The notes under the pieces were generated by a model. It was not told the DNA's origin. It saw only the letters and a list, made by a program, of their open reading frames with translations, and searched no databases. Source: an uncultured Prevotellaceae bacterium (GTDB lineage: Bacteria > Bacteroidota > Bacteroidia > Bacteroidales > Bacteroidaceae). Taken from it: 54,013 nt of DNA. The translations under genes and the position numbers were made by a program. Below, piece after piece: positions 1 through 8,148 of the stretch; the first letter of the stretch is position 1; each line of letters opens with the position of its first letter. The stretch is taken from positions 1-54,013 of the forward strand of contig CACWOS010000016.1 of assembly GCA_902762565.1 (NCBI GenBank), written 5' to 3'.

Positions 1-2
1 CT

Positions 3-608
3 CGCGTACCTTATCCCACCGGCACGGTGCAGGTGCAGCTCGACGAGCAGGGCATTCCCACGTATGACATCAAGGAAAACGTGGCTTGGGACAACATCCG
101 CTTCGATGACGACATCGCCGAGATTGCCCGCAACTGCCGCGCCGTTTGCTTCGGCTCATTAGCTCAGCGCAACGTGGTCAGTCGCGAGACCATCCAGAAG
201 TTTCTTGATGCCACACCCGCCGACTGCCTGAAGATCTTCGACATCAACCTGCGTCAGCAGTTCTATACGCAGGAGATTCTGCGCGAGTCGTTCCAGCGTT
301 GCAACATCCTGAAGATTAACGACGAGGAACTGGTGCTCATTGGCCGCATGTTCGGCTATCCCGGCCTAGACATCGAGAACAAGTGCTGGCTCATCCTCGG
401 CAAATACAATCTTGACATGCTGGTGCTCACCTGTGGCACTAACGGCAGTTACGTATTCACTCCTGGTCACGTATCCTTCCAGGAAACGCCTAAGGTCAAA
501 GTGGCCGACACTGTAGGAGCTGGAGACTCTTTCACCGGCTCGTTCGTGGGCAGCATCCTCACTGAAATAAAGAAATTCTGTTTCCAGCACTCAGAAATCA
601 AAAAATAA
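3..608 (+). CDS. PfkB-family sugar kinase, 5' end outside window, abnormal C-terminus
   Basis: The reading frame is open from the window edge (codons R-V-P-Y-P-T-G-T-V precede the first possible GTG at 27), so the start lies upstream. The PfkB/ribokinase-family signature GAGDSFTGSF is present near the end and supplies the catalytic Asp and anion hole; the family phosphorylates sugars, often fructose, using ATP. The substrate cannot be told from this part. Family members normally continue about 30-40 residues after this motif with helices that close the nucleotide site. Here the protein stops 23 residues after GAGDSF with the unrelated tail EIKKFCFQHSEIKK, so it is probably 3'-truncated, perhaps when the hip locus downstream arrived. 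Confidence 0.8.
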   Translation, partial: RVPYPTGTVQVQLDEQGIPTYDIKENVAWDNIRFDDDIAEIARNCRAVCFGSLAQRNVVSRETIQKFLDATPADCLKIFDINLRQQFYTQEILRESFQRCNILKINDEELVLIGRMFGYPGLDIENKCWLILGKYNLDMLVLTCGTNGSYVFTPGHVSFQETPKVKVADTVGAGDSFTGSFVGSILTEIKKFCFQHSEIKK

Positions 609-610
609 CA

Positions 611-640
611 ACGAGGATGTGCATTGACACATCCTCGTTT
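611..640 (+). terminator. rho-independent-like terminator after the sugar kinase
   Basis: A perfect 11-bp stem (ACGAGGATGTG at 611-621 with CACATCCTCGT at 628-638) has a 6-nt loop and is followed by a short T run. It begins three bases after the kinase stop codon. Confidence 0.75.
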
Positions 641-654
641 CGTATAAGCAATCA

Positions 655-772
655 TATACCAAACATCCCTATAGGGTATAATATATATAAATAAAGTTAA
701 ATCTATACCCTTTCGGGTTTGTTTTCTTGTTTATTTCAAAGAAAATGCCTAAATTGCGCCCGAAAAGGTATA
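655..772 (+). promoter_or_regulatory. probable HipB operator region (TATACC/GGTATA inverted repeats)
   Basis: The 170 bp before the hipB-like gene hold four copies of one half-site: TATACC at 655-660, GGTATA at 675-680, TATACC at 704-709 and GGTATA at 767-772. The last two are the ends of a 14-bp inverted repeat with one mismatch (TATACCCTTTCGGG at 704-717, CCCGAAAAGGTATA at 759-772). HipB proteins are known to repress their own operon by binding inverted repeats, so these are candidate operators; the binding itself is inference. Confidence 0.6.
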
Positions 773-778
773 ATTGGT

Positions 779-997
779 ATGAACGAGACACGATTATCCA
801 CTACTATCAAACAGTTGCGTAAGGAATATAATCTCACGCAACAGGACCTCGCATATAAGTCGGGAGTAGGCTTGCGCTTTGTCCGTGAATTGGAGCAAGG
901 CAAGCCCACCGTTCGCATGGACAAAGTGAACCAAGTGCTTGAACTCTTCAATCTGCAACTGGGACCCGTGCCTATGGAAAGGAGGACTGACGAATGA
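779..997 (+). CDS. HipB-like antitoxin, Xre-type HTH
   Basis: Seventy-two residues from ATG 779. Residues about 10-60 form a helix-turn-helix of the Xre/HipB type (IKQLRKEYNLTQQDLAYKSG then FVRELEQGKPTVRMDKV). An ATG-less extension to 719 is possible but would run through the operator repeats, so 779 is preferred. The protein would bind the inverted repeats upstream and, in an intact system, hold the HipA kinase inactive. Its stop overlaps the following hipA-N gene (ATGA-type overlap at 994-997), the usual hipB-hipA coupling. It appears intact although the kinase gene downstream is not. Confidence 0.85.
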   Translation: MNETRLSTTIKQLRKEYNLTQQDLAYKSGVGLRFVRELEQGKPTVRMDKVNQVLELFNLQLGPVPMERRTDE

Positions 998-1329
998 GAC
1001 AGGGACGTGTTTTCTGCAACGACATCCCCGCTGGTGTCATTACCGAGGATGCGCAGGGCTATACATTCGCTTACGACGAGGGGTATCTTAGTAGACTTGA
1101 TGCCCAGCCCGTCAGTCTGACACTCCCCTTACGTCAGGAACCGTATGTCAACAATGTGATGTTCTCGTTCTTCGACGGATTGATTCCAGAGGGATGGATG
1201 CTGAACATTGCCGAGCGCAACTGGAAGATTAACCGCCGTGACCGGATGGCATTGTTGCTGACCTGTTGCCGCGACTGTATCGGGAACATCAGCGTAGAAC
1301 CCATCGAAACAAAGGAGGAGCGCGTATGA
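994..1329 (+). CDS. HipA N-terminal domain protein
   Basis: A 111-residue stand-alone HipA N-terminal subdomain (Couple_hipA type), recognisable from GRVFCNDIPAGVITED, the SLTLPLRQEPY stretch and FFDGLIPEGWML. In Bacteroidota and some other phyla HipA is split, with this domain encoded separately from the kinase domain. It overlaps hipB by 4 bp and the next gene start by 4 bp (ATGA at 1326-1329), so all three were once one translationally coupled operon. The domain looks complete, but its kinase partner is broken. Confidence 0.85.
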   Translation: MRQGRVFCNDIPAGVITEDAQGYTFAYDEGYLSRLDAQPVSLTLPLRQEPYVNNVMFSFFDGLIPEGWMLNIAERNWKINRRDRMALLLTCCRDCIGNISVEPIETKEERV

Positions 1330-2016
1330 AAAAGTGTCTTTGCTGCTATCAACCCCTACACGATGGCGAGGTTGACTATCATCCACGTTGTGCCAAACGG
1401 TTTTTCGGCCAGTCCGTTGCCCCATGCGTTGATACGCTTTGCTGATGGTGAACTGAACTATATCACCCGTTGCATAGACCGTACTGATGATGGACGCAAA
1501 TTGCCAATGGAGGATATGTGCCAGCTGGCAGGGAAATTGACGGAACAGAAATACCAGGGTAGTTATGAGTTGATAGCCAAACTGATAGATCGCTATTCCA
1601 GTGTTCCTAAACTCGACATCGTCAACTTCTGGGAGCAGGTTGTCTTCTCGTGGATTGTGGGCAATGCCGACATGCACCTCAAGAACTTCTCCCTCTATAG
1701 TGAGAAGGTTGGCAAATATGTGCTGACACCTACCTACGACCAGGTTTCTACGGCCATTGTGATGCCAGAGGATAGTGACCAACTGGCTTTGCCGTTGAAT
1801 GGCTTTCAGAAAAAACTCCTCTCAATGGACTTTGCACAGGCTATGGAACTGTCGGGACTGAACAGACAGATGGTGCAACGCATCTTCAACCGCTTCATAC
1901 CGCTCAAAGAAAAGTGGTTTGCCTGCATTGATGCTTCCTTCGTTTCTGAACAGCAGAAAACGCAGTTCAAGGAACTGATCAGCAACAGGATAGAGACGCT
2001 AAGCATGCCTTTTTAG
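1326..2016 (+). pseudogene. HipA kinase domain, internally deleted and frameshifted
   Basis: ATG 1326 opens a frame whose first 33 residues are the cysteine-containing N-terminus of split HipA kinases (MKKCLCCYQPL...YHPRCAKRFFG) and which stops at 1443-1445. From about 1420 the homology continues in a different frame to 2016: PHALIRFADGELNYITRCIDRT, MEDMCQL, the catalytic GNADMHLKNFSLY and the metal-binding TYDQVSTA. The middle is absent: the nucleotide-binding lobe that should lie between FFGQSVAP and PHALIRF, probably around 80-100 residues. A deletion plus frameshift near 1420-1430 therefore removes kinase function. Expression of the C-terminal piece from GTG 1363 cannot be excluded but would lack ATP binding. 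Confidence 0.85.
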
Positions 2017-2059
2017 ATTGAGAGGTTGCCCCATCGGCTAGCCTCAATTTTTGTTTAAT

Positions 2060-2233
2060 AAGGTATGTCACTTTTCGGTCGTCCGGAACGTTCCTATCAC
2101 CCGAAGGTACGTCACTTTGCGGTCGTAGATGCGATACTTTACCCCCCTAAAGTATCATCGGAACGGGTCGTAGACGACGTCGGAACGGATGGAAACAATC
2201 GTCGGAACGGGTCTAAAGTGCCGTACCTTTGGC
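2060..2233. repeat. structured intergenic repeat block
   Basis: No convincing gene. The block has two direct copies of an AAGGTA-YG-TCACTTT-n-CGGTCGT motif (starting near 2060 and 2103), an inverted third copy ending at 2231, three copies of TCGGAACGG, and a perfect 9-bp hairpin with a C6 loop (GATACTTTA at 2133-2141, TAAAGTATC at 2148-2156). Positions 2168-2233 match the right end of the window in inverted orientation (53948-54013) without gaps over 66 bp, 51 identical by my count. It behaves like a dispersed REP-type element. Confidence 0.7.
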
Positions 2234-2350
2234 CGCAGATTACGCTCTTTTTTTTTACCGCAGATTACGCAGATTTCACAGATTTATTTATCTATAGGTG
2301 CAGAGTGTGGCGCAGCCTATAATCTGTATAATCTGCGGAATCTGCGGTTA
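2231..2350. repeat. inverted repeat built of CCGCAGATT units
   Basis: The arm at 2257-2284 (units CCGCAGATT, CGCAGATT, ACAGATT) is matched by a reverse-complement arm at 2321-2348 with about three mismatches; the spacer is 36 bp. A partial third copy begins at 2233. Long hairpins of this kind occur as dispersed repeats in Bacteroidota. It may also act as a terminator for transcription arriving from either side, but that is inference. Confidence 0.7.
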
Positions 2351-2355
2351 ATTAA

Positions 2356-2400
2356 ACTTCAGCCTTCAGTCCTCAGTCTTCAGCCCTCGTTCAGTTCTCG
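2356..2400. repeat. degenerate heptamer tract, CTTCAGY type
   Basis: Successive 7-bp units CTTCAGC, CTTCAGT, CCTCAGT, CTTCAGC, CCTCGTT, then a decayed end. It lies between the hairpin repeat and the thrS terminator and has no coding role. Confidence 0.75.
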
Positions 2401-2451
2401 TTAGGCGTGTCTTCAAGAAGCAGACTGGTGTCAGTCCCTCAGAGTTCTCAT

Positions 2452-2491
2452 GAAAAAAAAGGACCCACGCAGCGTTCTGCTGTGTGAGTCC
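2452..2491 (-). terminator. rho-independent terminator of thrS
   Basis: Read on the minus strand, an imperfect 13-bp stem (2461-2473 with 2479-2491, two wobble-type mismatches) is followed by eight T residues (A8 at 2453-2460). It lies 29 bp after the thrS stop codon. Confidence 0.85.
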
Positions 2492-2519
2492 CGATATGCT
2501 TGTAGGGAACGGATCCGGA

Positions 2520-4463
2520 TTAGAAGTCCTTGGTCATTTCCTTGACTTTAGCATTGATGTGGTCGATGAACTCCTGGATGGTCATCACGGTCTGCTCGCC
2601 ACCGCCCTGAGGACGTACGGCAACAGTACCGTCGGCAGCTTCCTTCTCACCGACAATGACCATGTAAGGAATACGCTTCAGCTCGTTGTCGCGAATCTTA
2701 CGACCCAGCTTCTCGTTGCGCAGGTCGATAGTAGGACGCACGCCACCCATGTCGAACTTCTTGGCAACCTCCTTGGCGTAGTCGTTGTACTTCTCAGACA
2801 GCGGCAGGATAGCGACCTGATCAGGTGTGAGCCACAAGGGGAAGTGACCGCTGGTGTGTTCGATGAGCACGGCGCAGAAACGCTCCATAGAGCCAAAGGG
2901 TGCGCGGTGAATCATGACAGGCGTCTTCTTCGTGTTATCCTCGTCGGTATATTCCAACTGGAAGCGCTTAGGCAGGTTGTAGTCTACCTGGATAGTACCC
3001 AACTGCCAACGACGGCCGATAGCGTCCTTGATCATGAAGTCGAGCTTAGGACCATAGAAGGCAGCTTCGCCGTATTCTACCTTGACGGGCAGTCCCTTCT
3101 CCTGACAAGCCTCAACAATGGCCTTCTCGGCCAGTGCCCAGTCTTCGTCAGTACCTACATACTTGTCGTGGTCGTTAGGATCGCGCAGAGAAATCTGAGC
3201 CTCGAAATTGAAGCCGAAGGCGGTCAGCACGATGCCGATGATGTCCATGACGTTCAGGAACTCCTGCTTCACCTGGTCGGGACGACAGAACAGGTGGGCA
3301 TCGTCCTGCGTGAACGAACGTACACGCGTCAGTCCGTGCAGCTCACCACTCTGCTCGTAGCGGTATACAGTACCAAACTCAGCGATACGCAGAGGCAGGT
3401 CGCGGTATGAACGGGGTTTCCAAGCGAAGATTTCGCAGTGGTGAGGACAGTTCATGGGCTTCAACATGTACTCCTCGTCCTCCTCAGGTGTATGGATAGG
3501 CTGGAATGAATCCTTGCCGTAGTGAGCATAGTGACCAGAGGTCACGTAAAGGTTCTTAGAACCGATATGTGGAGTGATAACCTCCTGATAGCCGAAACGC
3601 TTCTGAACCTTGCGCAGGTGGTCCTGCAGGCGCAGACGGAGCTCAGTACCCTTTGGCAACCAGATGGGCAGACCCTTACCAACCTTATCTGAGAACATAA
3701 AGAGTTCCATCTCCTTACCGATCTTACGATGGTCGCGCTTCTTAGCCTCCTCGAGCATCTCGAGATACTCGTCGAGCATCTTCTTCTTGGGGAACGAGAT
3801 ACCATACAGACGCTGCATCTGCTCGCGGTTAGCATCGCCACGCCAGAAAGCACCAGCAACGCTAGTGAGCTTCACGGCCTTAATCTCGCCCGTATCCACG
3901 AGGTGCGGACCACGGCAGAGGTCGGTGAAGTTACCCTGTGTATAGGTGGTGATGGAACCGTCCTCAAGGTCCTGCTCAATGTGTTCGCACTTGTAGGTCT
4001 GACCATCGGCAGCAAACTGCTTCAGGGCATCGGCCTTTGGTACCTCACGACGAACGACAGGCTCTTTCTTGCCGGCCAGTTCTTTCATCTTAGCTTCAAT
4101 CGTTGGGAAGTCGCTCTCCTTGATCATCTCGCCATTAGGCAACAGGACATCATAGAAGAATCCGTTCTCGACAGCAGGTCCGAAACCGAACTGGATGCCA
4201 GGATACAATTCCTGCAGGGCCTCGGCCAACAGGTGGGCTGAGGTGTGCCAGAAGGTATGCTTACCTTGCTCGTCGTCGAATTTATAGAGGGCAATCGTAG
4301 CATCCTCCATAATAGGACGGTTCAACTCAACGGTTTCTCCATTCACGCCACAGCTGACAACGCTGCGTGCCAGAGCAGGAGAAATGCTCTCGGCAATCTG
4401 AAAACCAGTAACGCCCTGCTCATACGAGCGAACAGATCCGTCTGGGAATGTAATGTTAATCAT
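2520..4463 (-). CDS. thrS: threonyl-tRNA synthetase
   Basis: Charges tRNA-Thr with threonine in the cytoplasm. The 647 residues show the full bacterial layout: N-terminal TGS domain (begins [16 protein letters not shown]), the editing domain with [11 protein letters not shown], the class II catalytic core with zinc ligands in [11 protein letters not shown] (about residues 336-342) and motif 2 around [14 protein letters not shown], and the C-terminal anticodon-binding domain ([13 protein letters not shown] onward). ATG 4463 gives a standard N-terminus. A TACCTTTG element (4498-4505, minus) upstream suggests its own promoter. It is the last gene of the minus-strand group SPOR, ruvX, def, TPR, thrS; infC, which usually follows thrS in this phylum, is not present before the terminator. 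Confidence 0.97.
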   Translation of the reverse strand: MINITFPDGSVRSYEQGVTGFQIAESISPALARSVVSCGVNGETVELNRPIMEDATIALYKFDDEQGKHTFWHTSAHLLAEALQELYPGIQFGFGPAVENGFFYDVLLPNGEMIKESDFPTIEAKMKELAGKKEPVVRREVPKADALKQFAADGQTYKCEHIEQDLEDGSITTYTQGNFTDLCRGPHLVDTGEIKAVKLTSVAGAFWRGDANREQMQRLYGISFPKKKMLDEYLEMLEEAKKRDHRKIGKEMELFMFSDKVGKGLPIWLPKGTELRLRLQDHLRKVQKRFGYQEVITPHIGSKNLYVTSGHYAHYGKDSFQPIHTPEEDEEYMLKPMNCPHHCEIFAWKPRSYRDLPLRIAEFGTVYRYEQSGELHGLTRVRSFTQDDAHLFCRPDQVKQEFLNVMDIIGIVLTAFGFNFEAQISLRDPNDHDKYVGTDEDWALAEKAIVEACQEKGLPVKVEYGEAAFYGPKLDFMIKDAIGRRWQLGTIQVDYNLPKRFQLEYTDEDNTKKTPVMIHRAPFGSMERFCAVLIEHTSGHFPLWLTPDQVAILPLSEKYNDYAKEVAKKFDMGGVRPTIDLRNEKLGRKIRDNELKRIPYMVIVGEKEAADGTVAVRPQGGGEQTVMTIQEFIDHINAKVKEMTKDF

Positions 4464-4497
4464 ATCTACAATATATGTTTGAATTTGAAATCAGCTG

Positions 4498-4505
4498 CAA
4501 AGGTA
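4498..4505 (-). promoter_or_regulatory. -7 promoter element for thrS
   Basis: CAAAGGTA on the plus strand reads TACCTTTG toward thrS, the Bacteroidota -7 consensus, about 35 bp before the start codon. Confidence 0.6.
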
Positions 4506-4516
4506 ATACTTTTTAT

Positions 4517-4567
4517 GAAGTTAGAAGAAGTTAGATGAGTTAGAAGTAGTTAAAAGAAGTTAACTTC
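4517..4567. repeat. degenerate GAAGTTA tandem tract
   Basis: Five repeats of a GAAGTTA / GAAGWAGTTA-type unit fill the thrS-TPR gap just upstream of the thrS promoter. The 3' end of the tract touches the stop codon of the TPR gene (4569). The unit resembles that of the tract at 29144-29170. Confidence 0.7.
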
Positions 4568-4568
4568 T

Positions 4569-6368
4569 TCACTTCCGCTGTTGTTTAATGATGCTGTAAG
4601 CCTGATATAGCCCTAGTTCGCCAGCCTTCGAGAGGTCGCTGACGGCTTCGTCCTGCTGTTTTAAAGCCAATCGGGCCAGCCCTCGGTTGTAGTAAGCTTC
4701 AGCCAGATTCGGGTCGAGCTGGATAGCACGTGTATAATCCTCGATGGCATGCTGGAACTCTATGCAGCGCACGTAGGCATTGCCGCGATTGTAGTGCAGA
4801 TAGGCATTGGCAGGTGCCAGATTGATGGCTTGCGTCAAATTGTCGAGCAGGCGAGCCGTCATCAGCGGCACATCGGTGCTGTCCTGCTGAGCCTGAATGA
4901 CAGCCTGCATCCACAGCGCCACAGCCGACGACGTCTGAGTGCCGACAAAAGGTGTCGCATCGTTGATATTGCTCTGGCCGCAAACGATGTAGAGCTGACG
5001 GTTGGCAGGTAGCGTATGGTTCAGTGAATCGACCTGACGATCGTAGGCAATATACTGCTTCACGCCGTTCTGTTTTTGCTGGGTAGAAAGGACGTACATG
5101 GGCTGATAGTCCATGCCGACCTTGTGGTTTTGCACACGTCCGCGATAAGCACTCTGGTACTCCTGCTGTGATTCCTCCTCGTCAGCCATTGCCAACTGGT
5201 TGTACTTCTCAATGTCCTCGTCGCTACGCTTACGCATCTGCTTCTTCGAGAGTCGCGGCTGCTTACCAAAGCGCTTGTCAATCTGCGCCTTTAGAATACG
5301 GAACTCGTCTTGTTCGGCCTTAGCCGTCATTCCCAGCTTGCGATAGCACTGTGCACGTTGGTGCAAACCCGTCCAGAAGTTGGGATATTCGTCTATGACT
5401 TTCGTATAGTCGCGAATGGCGGCACGTGGATTGCCCGTTTGTTCCAATAGCAGGGCACGGTTGTAAAGGGCCATGAGATTGTCGGGTTCCAACTTCAGCA
5501 CGAAGTCGAAATCGGTGATAGCGCGGTTATCGTCGCCAACCTGAGCACGCAACAAACCGCGATTGTAGTGGCCAAGGAAGTTATTGGGCTCGAAGTCGAG
5601 CGCCGTATCGTAGTCGGCCATTGCACCGCGCAGATTGCTTTGGTTGAAACGAGCCATAGCACGATTGATGTACAAGCCGGCCTCTTTGGGTAGCAGGTGA
5701 ATAGCTTTGTCGAGATAGCCCTCAGCATCCTTCCACTCGGAACGGGCTAACGCTATCTGAGCCCGCTGCGCCCACACACCACCATTGTAGGCATCGATCT
5801 CCACACTCTTGTCGAGGGCACTGATGGCCTTTGCAGTATCTTTTAGTTGCAGGTAGGCCTCGGCTTGCATGGCCGGAACATGCGCATTCTTGCTCCAACG
5901 CGTCGCCATAGAGTCGAGGTCTTTCAGCGCTCCCTCATAGTCCTTCTGCTGAATACGGCACAGCGCACGGTTGTGCCACAATCCCTGAGCTTCCGGATTG
6001 TAGCGCAGGGCAGAATCATAGTCCTTGATGGCTCCGTCGAAGTTTTTCTGCTGAATACGACACAATCCGCGCAACTCATAGCTGCCAACAATATAGGGAT
6101 TGCGATCAATGGCCTCTGAACAGTCGCGCTCAGCACCTGCAAAATCGTCGAGATAGTATTTGGCCACAGCCCTATAGAACCACGGTTCGTAGAGATAGGG
6201 TTTGGCATTGATGGCCTGATTAAAGTATTGAATACTCAGCACATAGTCCTCGTAATAGAGCGCCGAACGTCCTATCATGACCAGACGGTCGGTATTGAAC
6301 TGAGCAAAAGAAGTGAGAAACGAGAAGTGAGAAATGATAAGTAATGACAGAAATCTCTGCCAACACAT
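4569..6368 (-). CDS. exported tetratricopeptide-repeat protein
   Basis: About 599 residues from ATG 6368, which places a signal peptide (MCWQRFLSLLIISHFSFLTSFAQ) at the N-terminus; an ATG at 6401 and a GTG at 6404 are in frame but lie inside a 14-bp tandem repeat. The mature part is an almost continuous series of TPR units in two blocks, roughly residues 25-360 and 500-590, with typical W-x-x-R/A-x-A-x-Y and DYxxAIxLxPN patterns, separated by a charged linker. TPR arrays mediate protein-protein contacts; a periplasmic scaffold role is likely but the partner is unknown. It sits between def and thrS. The signal-peptide codons derive from a degenerate heptamer tract (6310-6344). Confidence 0.85.
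   Translation of the reverse strand: MCWQRFLSLLIISHFSFLTSFAQFNTDRLVMIGRSALYYEDYVLSIQYFNQAINAKPYLYEPWFYRAVAKYYLDDFAGAERDCSEAIDRNPYIVGSYELRGLCRIQQKNFDGAIKDYDSALRYNPEAQGLWHNRALCRIQQKDYEGALKDLDSMATRWSKNAHVPAMQAEAYLQLKDTAKAISALDKSVEIDAYNGGVWAQRAQIALARSEWKDAEGYLDKAIHLLPKEAGLYINRAMARFNQSNLRGAMADYDTALDFEPNNFLGHYNRGLLRAQVGDDNRAITDFDFVLKLEPDNLMALYNRALLLEQTGNPRAAIRDYTKVIDEYPNFWTGLHQRAQCYRKLGMTAKAEQDEFRILKAQIDKRFGKQPRLSKKQMRKRSDEDIEKYNQLAMADEEESQQEYQSAYRGRVQNHKVGMDYQPMYVLSTQQKQNGVKQYIAYDRQVDSLNHTLPANRQLYIVCGQSNINDATPFVGTQTSSAVALWMQAVIQAQQDSTDVPLMTARLLDNLTQAINLAPANAYLHYNRGNAYVRCIEFQHAIEDYTRAIQLDPNLAEAYYNRGLARLALKQQDEAVSDLSKAGELGLYQAYSIIKQQRK
6310..6344. repeat. heptamer tract encoding the TPR signal peptide
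   Basis: Plus-strand units GAAGTGA, GAAACGA, GAAGTGA, GAAATGA, TAAGTAA follow each other exactly every 7 bp. On the minus strand they encode the hydrophobic core (LIISHFSFLTSFA) of the TPR signal peptide. Confidence 0.75.
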
Positions 6369-6390
6369 CTTACTTAATATTATCCTGAAC

Positions 6391-6446
6391 TTCTCACTCA
6401 TCACTTCTCACTCATCACTTCTCACTCATCACTTCTCACTCATCAC
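6391..6446. repeat. four perfect 14-bp tandem repeats
   Basis: TTCTCACTCATCAC is repeated four times without change (6391, 6405, 6419, 6433). Each 14-mer is two related heptamers, TTCTCAC and TCATCAC. The array spans the def-TPR junction: the def stop codon (6443-6445) lies in the last unit and alternative TPR starts (6401, 6404) in the first. Confidence 0.95.
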
Positions 6447-7003
6447 TTCCTCACCGGTTTGGTCTTGTAACCACAGCGATAGCGTCCCTGTGTGAGTGCC
6501 TTCAGCTTGCTCTTGATGAGCTGCTTGCGTAAAGGAGAGATATGGTCAATAAACATTTTACCGTCCAGGTGGTCGAACTCATGTTGCATGACACGAGCCA
6601 GATAGCCCTCAATCCATTCGTCGTGATGATTGAACTGCTCGTCGTCCCACTCCACATGAATACGCGTGGGACGCACCACCTTTTCGTGAATGGCAGGCAA
6701 CGACAGACAGCCCTCCTCGCTCGAGTCGGTCTTCGAGTCGTCGGCCTCAACAATGTGCGGATTAATGAACACCTGCTTGAAGCCTTTGTATTCAGGCATA
6801 TCGTCACTGAGCACGTCAAGGTCGATAACCGACAGACGAATGGCACGACCAATCTGGGGAGCAGCCAGTCCAATGCCTTCGCTCTCGGCCAGCGTTTCCC
6901 ACATGTCAGCAATCAGCTGCTTCAACTCAGGATAGTCGGGGGTAATATCTTCAGCCACTTTACGCAATACTGGCTGACCATAAATATAAATAGGTAAGAT
7001 CAT
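6443..7003 (-). CDS. def: peptide deformylase
   Basis: Removes the N-formyl group from nascent proteins. All three family motifs are visible: [10 protein letters not shown] (about residues 43-52), EEGCLSLP (about 95-102, metal-binding Cys) and QHEFDHLDG (about 140-148, metal-binding His pair and catalytic Glu). Length 186 is usual. Start ATG 7003 is followed by the standard [21 protein letters not shown]-terminus. It lies downstream of ruvX across a short repeat tract and upstream of the TPR gene. Confidence 0.97.
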   Translation of the reverse strand: MILPIYIYGQPVLRKVAEDITPDYPELKQLIADMWETLAESEGIGLAAPQIGRAIRLSVIDLDVLSDDMPEYKGFKQVFINPHIVEADDSKTDSSEEGCLSLPAIHEKVVRPTRIHVEWDDEQFNHHDEWIEGYLARVMQHEFDHLDGKMFIDHISPLRKQLIKSKLKALTQGRYRCGYKTKPVRK

Positions 7004-7006
7004 TCT

Positions 7007-7031
7007 AATTGAGAATTGAAAATTGAGAATT
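7007..7031. repeat. AATTGAG heptamer tract between ruvX and def
   Basis: AATTGAG, AATTGAA, AATTGAG, AATT in exact 7-bp steps. It fills the ruvX-def gap almost completely and is the reverse complement (cyclically permuted) of the tract at 34768-34799. Confidence 0.85.
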
Positions 7032-7035
7032 ATGA

Positions 7036-7449
7036 TTACTTACGAGAGCGGAGGTAGTCCTCGAGAATGATGGTGGCGGAGATTTCGTCGACCAGCGCTT
7101 TGTCTTGACGGGCTTTTTTCCGTAAGCCAGCATCCAGCATGGCCTGATGGGCTAGAACAGACGTAAAACGCTCGTCGTAATACTCAATGGGAATCTGAGG
7201 CATCGCCTTGCGCCAACGGTTTACGAATTGCTGCACACGAGCCAGATTCTCGCTGGGCTGTCCGTTGGGCTGTCGAGGTTCACCGATGACGATACGCTCC
7301 ACCTGCTCACGCACCACATACTGCTGGAGATAATCCCACAATTCATACGTGGCCACTGTAGCCAACCCGCCAGCTATCAATTGCAGCGGGTCGGATACAG
7401 CCAGCCCAGTTCTTTTCTTTCCGTAATCTATTGATAAGATGCGTGCCAC
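7036..7449 (-). CDS. ruvX: Holliday junction resolvase-like protein RuvX (YqgF)
   Basis: A 137-residue YqgF/RuvX protein with an RNase H-like fold. The N-terminal [20 protein letters not shown] carries the first catalytic Asp and the GKKRTG loop; [14 protein letters not shown] and [10 protein letters not shown] provide the other conserved acidic positions. The family takes part in 16S rRNA 5'-end processing and has been linked to Holliday junction resolution. It is separated from the upstream SPOR lipoprotein gene by 3 bp, so they are probably co-transcribed. Confidence 0.93.
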   Translation of the reverse strand: MARILSIDYGKKRTGLAVSDPLQLIAGGLATVATYELWDYLQQYVVREQVERIVIGEPRQPNGQPSENLARVQQFVNRWRKAMPQIPIEYYDERFTSVLAHQAMLDAGLRKKARQDKALVDEISATIILEDYLRSRK

Positions 7450-7452
7450 TGC

Positions 7453-7971
7453 TTATTTAGCGTAAAGCAGCCAAGCGCCGGGATACTTCTCCTGAAGCGA
7501 AGCACGGCTTGCAGCTGCCTCGCCCTTTGTAGCAAATGTCGTAGCGACAACGCGATACATAGCAGGCTCAACATTGTTGTTAACAACGACCTGAGCACTA
7601 TAGCCCTGCTGCTTCAGTGTCTGCTGCAGTCCTTCGGCATTGGCCTTCAGTGAGAACGAACCTACAACAACGCTGAAGTTGTTCAAACCCTCACCGTTGA
7701 CAACAGATACGGTCTCTTGACGTACCTGAATGTTATCACCATTATCAACCACCTGTGTATTATCGGCAGCCTTCTCCTGCAACGGAGTTACTACAGCGTT
7801 CTCAGCCTGTTGTACGGCGGCAGTCTGCTGCTCGGCCTGCTGGCGCTGTTGCAGTTCCTCCTGCTGCTTAGCCTTCAGATAAGCCTGCTTATAGGCACTC
7901 TCGCTTGATTTACAACTTGTGAAAGCAATAGCTGCACATACAGCTGCGCAAATAAGTGTGTACTTTTTCAT
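7453..7971 (-). CDS. SPOR-domain lipoprotein
   Basis: A 172-residue lipoprotein: signal sequence with lipobox AFTSC (Cys about 20), then a Gln/Glu/Ala-rich coiled-coil linker (about 30-65), then a C-terminal SPOR domain (about 95-172, beginning FSVVVGSFSLKANAEGLQQTL and ending LYAK). SPOR domains bind peptidoglycan strands lacking stem peptides at division sites, so a periplasmic cell-wall role anchored at a membrane is expected. A TAACTTTG element at 8028-8035 (minus) probably starts this operon. Confidence 0.88.
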   Translation of the reverse strand: MKKYTLICAAVCAAIAFTSCKSSESAYKQAYLKAKQQEELQQRQQAEQQTAAVQQAENAVVTPLQEKAADNTQVVDNGDNIQVRQETVSVVNGEGLNNFSVVVGSFSLKANAEGLQQTLKQQGYSAQVVVNNNVEPAMYRVVATTFATKGEAAASRASLQEKYPGAWLLYAK

Positions 7972-8027
7972 ACCTTGTTTCTTTCTATTTTAACTAATAA
8001 ATTAATTGTTGTTCCTAAAAAACAGCG

Positions 8028-8035
8028 CAAAGTTA
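8028..8035 (-). promoter_or_regulatory. -7 promoter element for the SPOR-ruvX-def group
   Basis: CAAAGTTA on the plus strand reads TAACTTTG toward the SPOR lipoprotein gene, about 57 bp before its start. Confidence 0.55.
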
Positions 8036-8074
8036 CACATTCTACAGCAAATTCAGAAAAAAAGGTGCGTAAAG

Positions 8075-8106
8075 TTTGTTAATTTCGAAAACTTTCCGTA
8101 TATTTG
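8075..8106 (+). promoter_or_regulatory. Bacteroidota promoter of the YtxH operon
   Basis: TTTG at 8075-8078, 20-bp spacer, TATATTTG at 8099-8106. It fits the TTTG-N19-TAnnTTTG consensus and is divergent from the SPOR promoter. Confidence 0.75.
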
Positions 8107-8148
8107 CCTGCGGAAACTTGTTTTACTCATTTAAAATTTATAAATATT

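Noticed and set aside
719-778. Earlier non-ATG start for the first HipB
   Set aside because: It would translate through the operator repeats; ATG 779 gives a normal HipB length.
2065-2404. Short plus-strand open frames (85 and 71 codons)
   Set aside because: They lie across the repeat block and hairpin, encode low-complexity sequence and have no family features.
2484-3410. 308-codon plus-strand open frame
   Set aside because: It is wholly antisense to thrS, whose motifs are unambiguous; the open frame comes from codon bias.
6391-6446. CRISPR-like array
   Set aside because: The 14-bp units are directly abutting with no spacers, so this is a tandem repeat. No cas genes are present.
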